The notes under the pieces are model-generated. The model saw nothing but the letters and a program-made list of their open reading frames with translations. It did not search any database and had not been told where the DNA came from. Of a stretch of DNA of 30,594 nt, positions 29,231-30,594 are shown one piece after another. Within the stretch, counting starts at the first letter, position 1. Every line of letters begins with the position of its first letter. The stretch is from a bacterium. GTDB taxonomy: Bacteria; Gemmatimonadota; Glassbacteria; GWA2-58-10. The stretch spans positions 1-30,594 of the forward strand of contig JAJFUG010000022.1 in the NCBI GenBank assembly GCA_021372515.1. Direction: 5' to 3'. A program made the position numbers and the translations under genes.

Positions 29231-30594
29231 ATGAACCGGGTCAGACCTTTGGTTGAACGGTCTTTTCCCGCCGTGGCGGCGCTGTTGTCGCTGGGCCTTG
29301 CCTTTTTGCCCTCCGTCCTGGAGGCCGAGCTCTATTTCCGCCAGTCCACCAGCTATGTCACCCTGGGCAACGACAGGCTGGAGGTGACCCTTTCGGCTGA
29401 GGACGGCACGATCCGTCACCTGCTGAATAAGCCGGACACGGTGGATTACTGCAACCAGGTGGTTGAGACTGTCTGGCCCGAGACCAACGTCCCAGTGGGC
29501 GAGCGTATCGGCGGGGTGATGGTCTGCGATGACCTGACCCGCCGCACTTTCTCCGACCTGGAGAGCGCGGCCCTGGTCTCGAACCTGAACATCCGGCGGA
29601 GTGACAGCGTGATTGTCTGCACTTTTGAGAAAGTGTTCGAGGGTGCGGATTTCACGGTCAAGCAGAGTTTCACCCTCAGCGAGGACAACCTGCGCTGGGA
29701 GGTGCAGGCCCAGAAAATCCGCGGGGCCGACCGTTCGCTGCGACTGGTGCAGCTTCTACCCCTGCCCACCTGGGGCTACACAGGCTGGGCGCCCATCGCC
29801 GAGGCCCCGTTCGAGGTCAATCCCTGGACCCCGTTCCAGGTGAGCTACGGCCAGGAGGACGGTGGGCCGGTGGGCAATGAGTCCTGGCGCACTTGCATAC
29901 CCATGCTGGTGTTCTGGAACCAGAACAAGCGCAACGCGCTTTGCCTGGTCAACCCATTCGACATCCCGGCCGTGCGTCTGCGCTGGCGCAACAGCGTGGG
30001 CCTGGCCGAGGATTTCCACTGGAACAGCCGCAACTACTCGCTGGCCGAGCGCCCGTACCTGCAGGTGATCAGCGAATACCTGGGCCTGCGCGACAACCGC
30101 AATGCAGTGACCGGCCTGGAGATCACGCTCCAGCCCCGCGACTGGCGCGCCTCGCTGGGCTGGGTCTACAACAGGTACCGCGAGTATTTCGACCCGGCCG
30201 AGGGGTTCGGGCCGTACGACGGCAACTATGTGATCGACCAGCCATTCCCGGACAGCTCGGGAGCTCTTCAGGAACAGGACCGTTTCCAGAAATACCACGA
30301 CAACCAGTTCGTGCGCTGGTGGGAGATGCACGGGCATTTCCCGCAGTACGGCCAGATGTTGCCGGACAAGTCGGTGCGGCGCTGGGTCTGCGGCTCGCAC
30401 CCGCGGCCCGGCTCCACGCTCACCCGCCAGAAAATCGCCGCGGACGCCGCAGCCACCAAGGCCGCCGGGGTGGGCTGTTTCATCTACTACAACACCACCG
30501 AGAGCGAGTGGTGGTACGCCCGCGAGAGGTACCCGGAAAGCATCGCCCGGGACGAGAACGGCAACACGATCAACGCCTACAAGGGCGCCAGCTA
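29231..30594 (+). CDS. Secreted glycoside-hydrolase-like protein (3' partial)
   Basis: The frame is open from ATG 29231 to the window end, giving 454 residues of a longer protein. AAAGGA lies before the ATG and a consensus promoter about 110 bases upstream. A Sec signal occupies about 1-33 (VLEA-E). Residues 35-250 begin YFRQSTSYVTLGNDRLEVTLS and form a beta-rich domain like those leading many glycoside hydrolases. From about 305 the sequence changes to WWEMHGHFPQYG, then GVGCFIYYNTTESEWWYARERYP, as in the beginning of a TIM-barrel hydrolase. The likely catalytic part lies beyond the window, so the family cannot be fixed; uncharacterised DUF6259-type sugar hydrolases are one guess. It resembles the rest of the secreted carbohydrate set. 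Confidence 0.75.
   Translation, partial: MNRVRPLVERSFPAVAALLSLGLAFLPSVLEAELYFRQSTSYVTLGNDRLEVTLSAEDGTIRHLLNKPDTVDYCNQVVETVWPETNVPVGERIGGVMVCDDLTRRTFSDLESAALVSNLNIRRSDSVIVCTFEKVFEGADFTVKQSFTLSEDNLRWEVQAQKIRGADRSLRLVQLLPLPTWGYTGWAPIAEAPFEVNPWTPFQVSYGQEDGGPVGNESWRTCIPMLVFWNQNKRNALCLVNPFDIPAVRLRWRNSVGLAEDFHWNSRNYSLAERPYLQVISEYLGLRDNRNAVTGLEITLQPRDWRASLGWVYNRYREYFDPAEGFGPYDGNYVIDQPFPDSSGALQEQDRFQKYHDNQFVRWWEMHGHFPQYGQMLPDKSVRRWVCGSHPRPGSTLTRQKIAADAAATKAAGVGCFIYYNTTESEWWYARERYPESIARDENGNTINAYKGAS

Noticed and set aside
1-30594. CRISPR arrays, insertion sequences, integrases, toxin-antitoxin or restriction genes
   Set aside because: I saw no regularly spaced direct repeats and no transposase, integrase or defence motifs on either strand.

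Overview
The window is about 30.6 kb of GC-rich bacterial DNA carrying 23 convincing protein genes, one tRNA, and several sigma-70-type promoters and intrinsic terminators. The strong coding bias to G/C third positions, Tat-exported sugar enzymes, several secreted polysaccharide-active proteins, a dockerin-like calcium motif and a bacillithiol-type YtxJ protein suggest an uncultured saprophyte from the FCB-related or Latescibacterota/Glassbacteria-like part of the tree. That placement is inference only: no ribosomal marker is present.

Layout. 1-2222: the 3' part of a V4R-domain sigma-54 activator, then an hpt-like phosphoribosyltransferase. 2223-3691: a visibly more AT-rich segment with a radical SAM protein and a cold-shock protein, each bounded by clear transcription signals. 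3692-4255: a mostly non-coding gap that holds a broken remnant of an hpt 3' end. 4256-7210: two Tat-exported proteins, a sugar-isomerase-like protein and a Gfo/Idh/MocA oxidoreductase, closed by a terminator. 7251-7314: an intergenic inverted-repeat element. 7336-21573: a carbohydrate region with a GH5 enzyme, a GHMP sugar kinase, a secreted toroid-like protein, two paralogous heparinase II/III-type proteins enclosing a small V4R protein, a YtxJ protein, a heparinase-like lipoprotein, and a fused GHMP kinase/nucleotidyltransferase. 21669-21755: tRNA-Ser(UGA). 21956-23755: a large uncharacterised protein with hints of an FMN-binding TIM barrel. 23837-30594: a secreted protein with a single dockerin-like repeat, an ankyrin-repeat protein, a BASS-type transporter, a NicO nickel/cobalt transporter, a DUF429 protein, and the start of a secreted glycoside-hydrolase-like gene cut by the window end.

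How the genes may work together. Exported lyases and GH5 would break a polymer, probably one containing uronic acid or amino sugar. The Tat-exported oxidoreductase and isomerase-like protein could modify released sugars outside the cytoplasm. The two GHMP kinases, one fused to a GalU-like domain, would phosphorylate sugars and convert them to nucleotide sugars in the cytoplasm. No SusC/SusD pair or dedicated sugar transporter is visible. The two V4R proteins are candidate small-molecule sensors. The substrate and the idea of one integrated pathway are inference.
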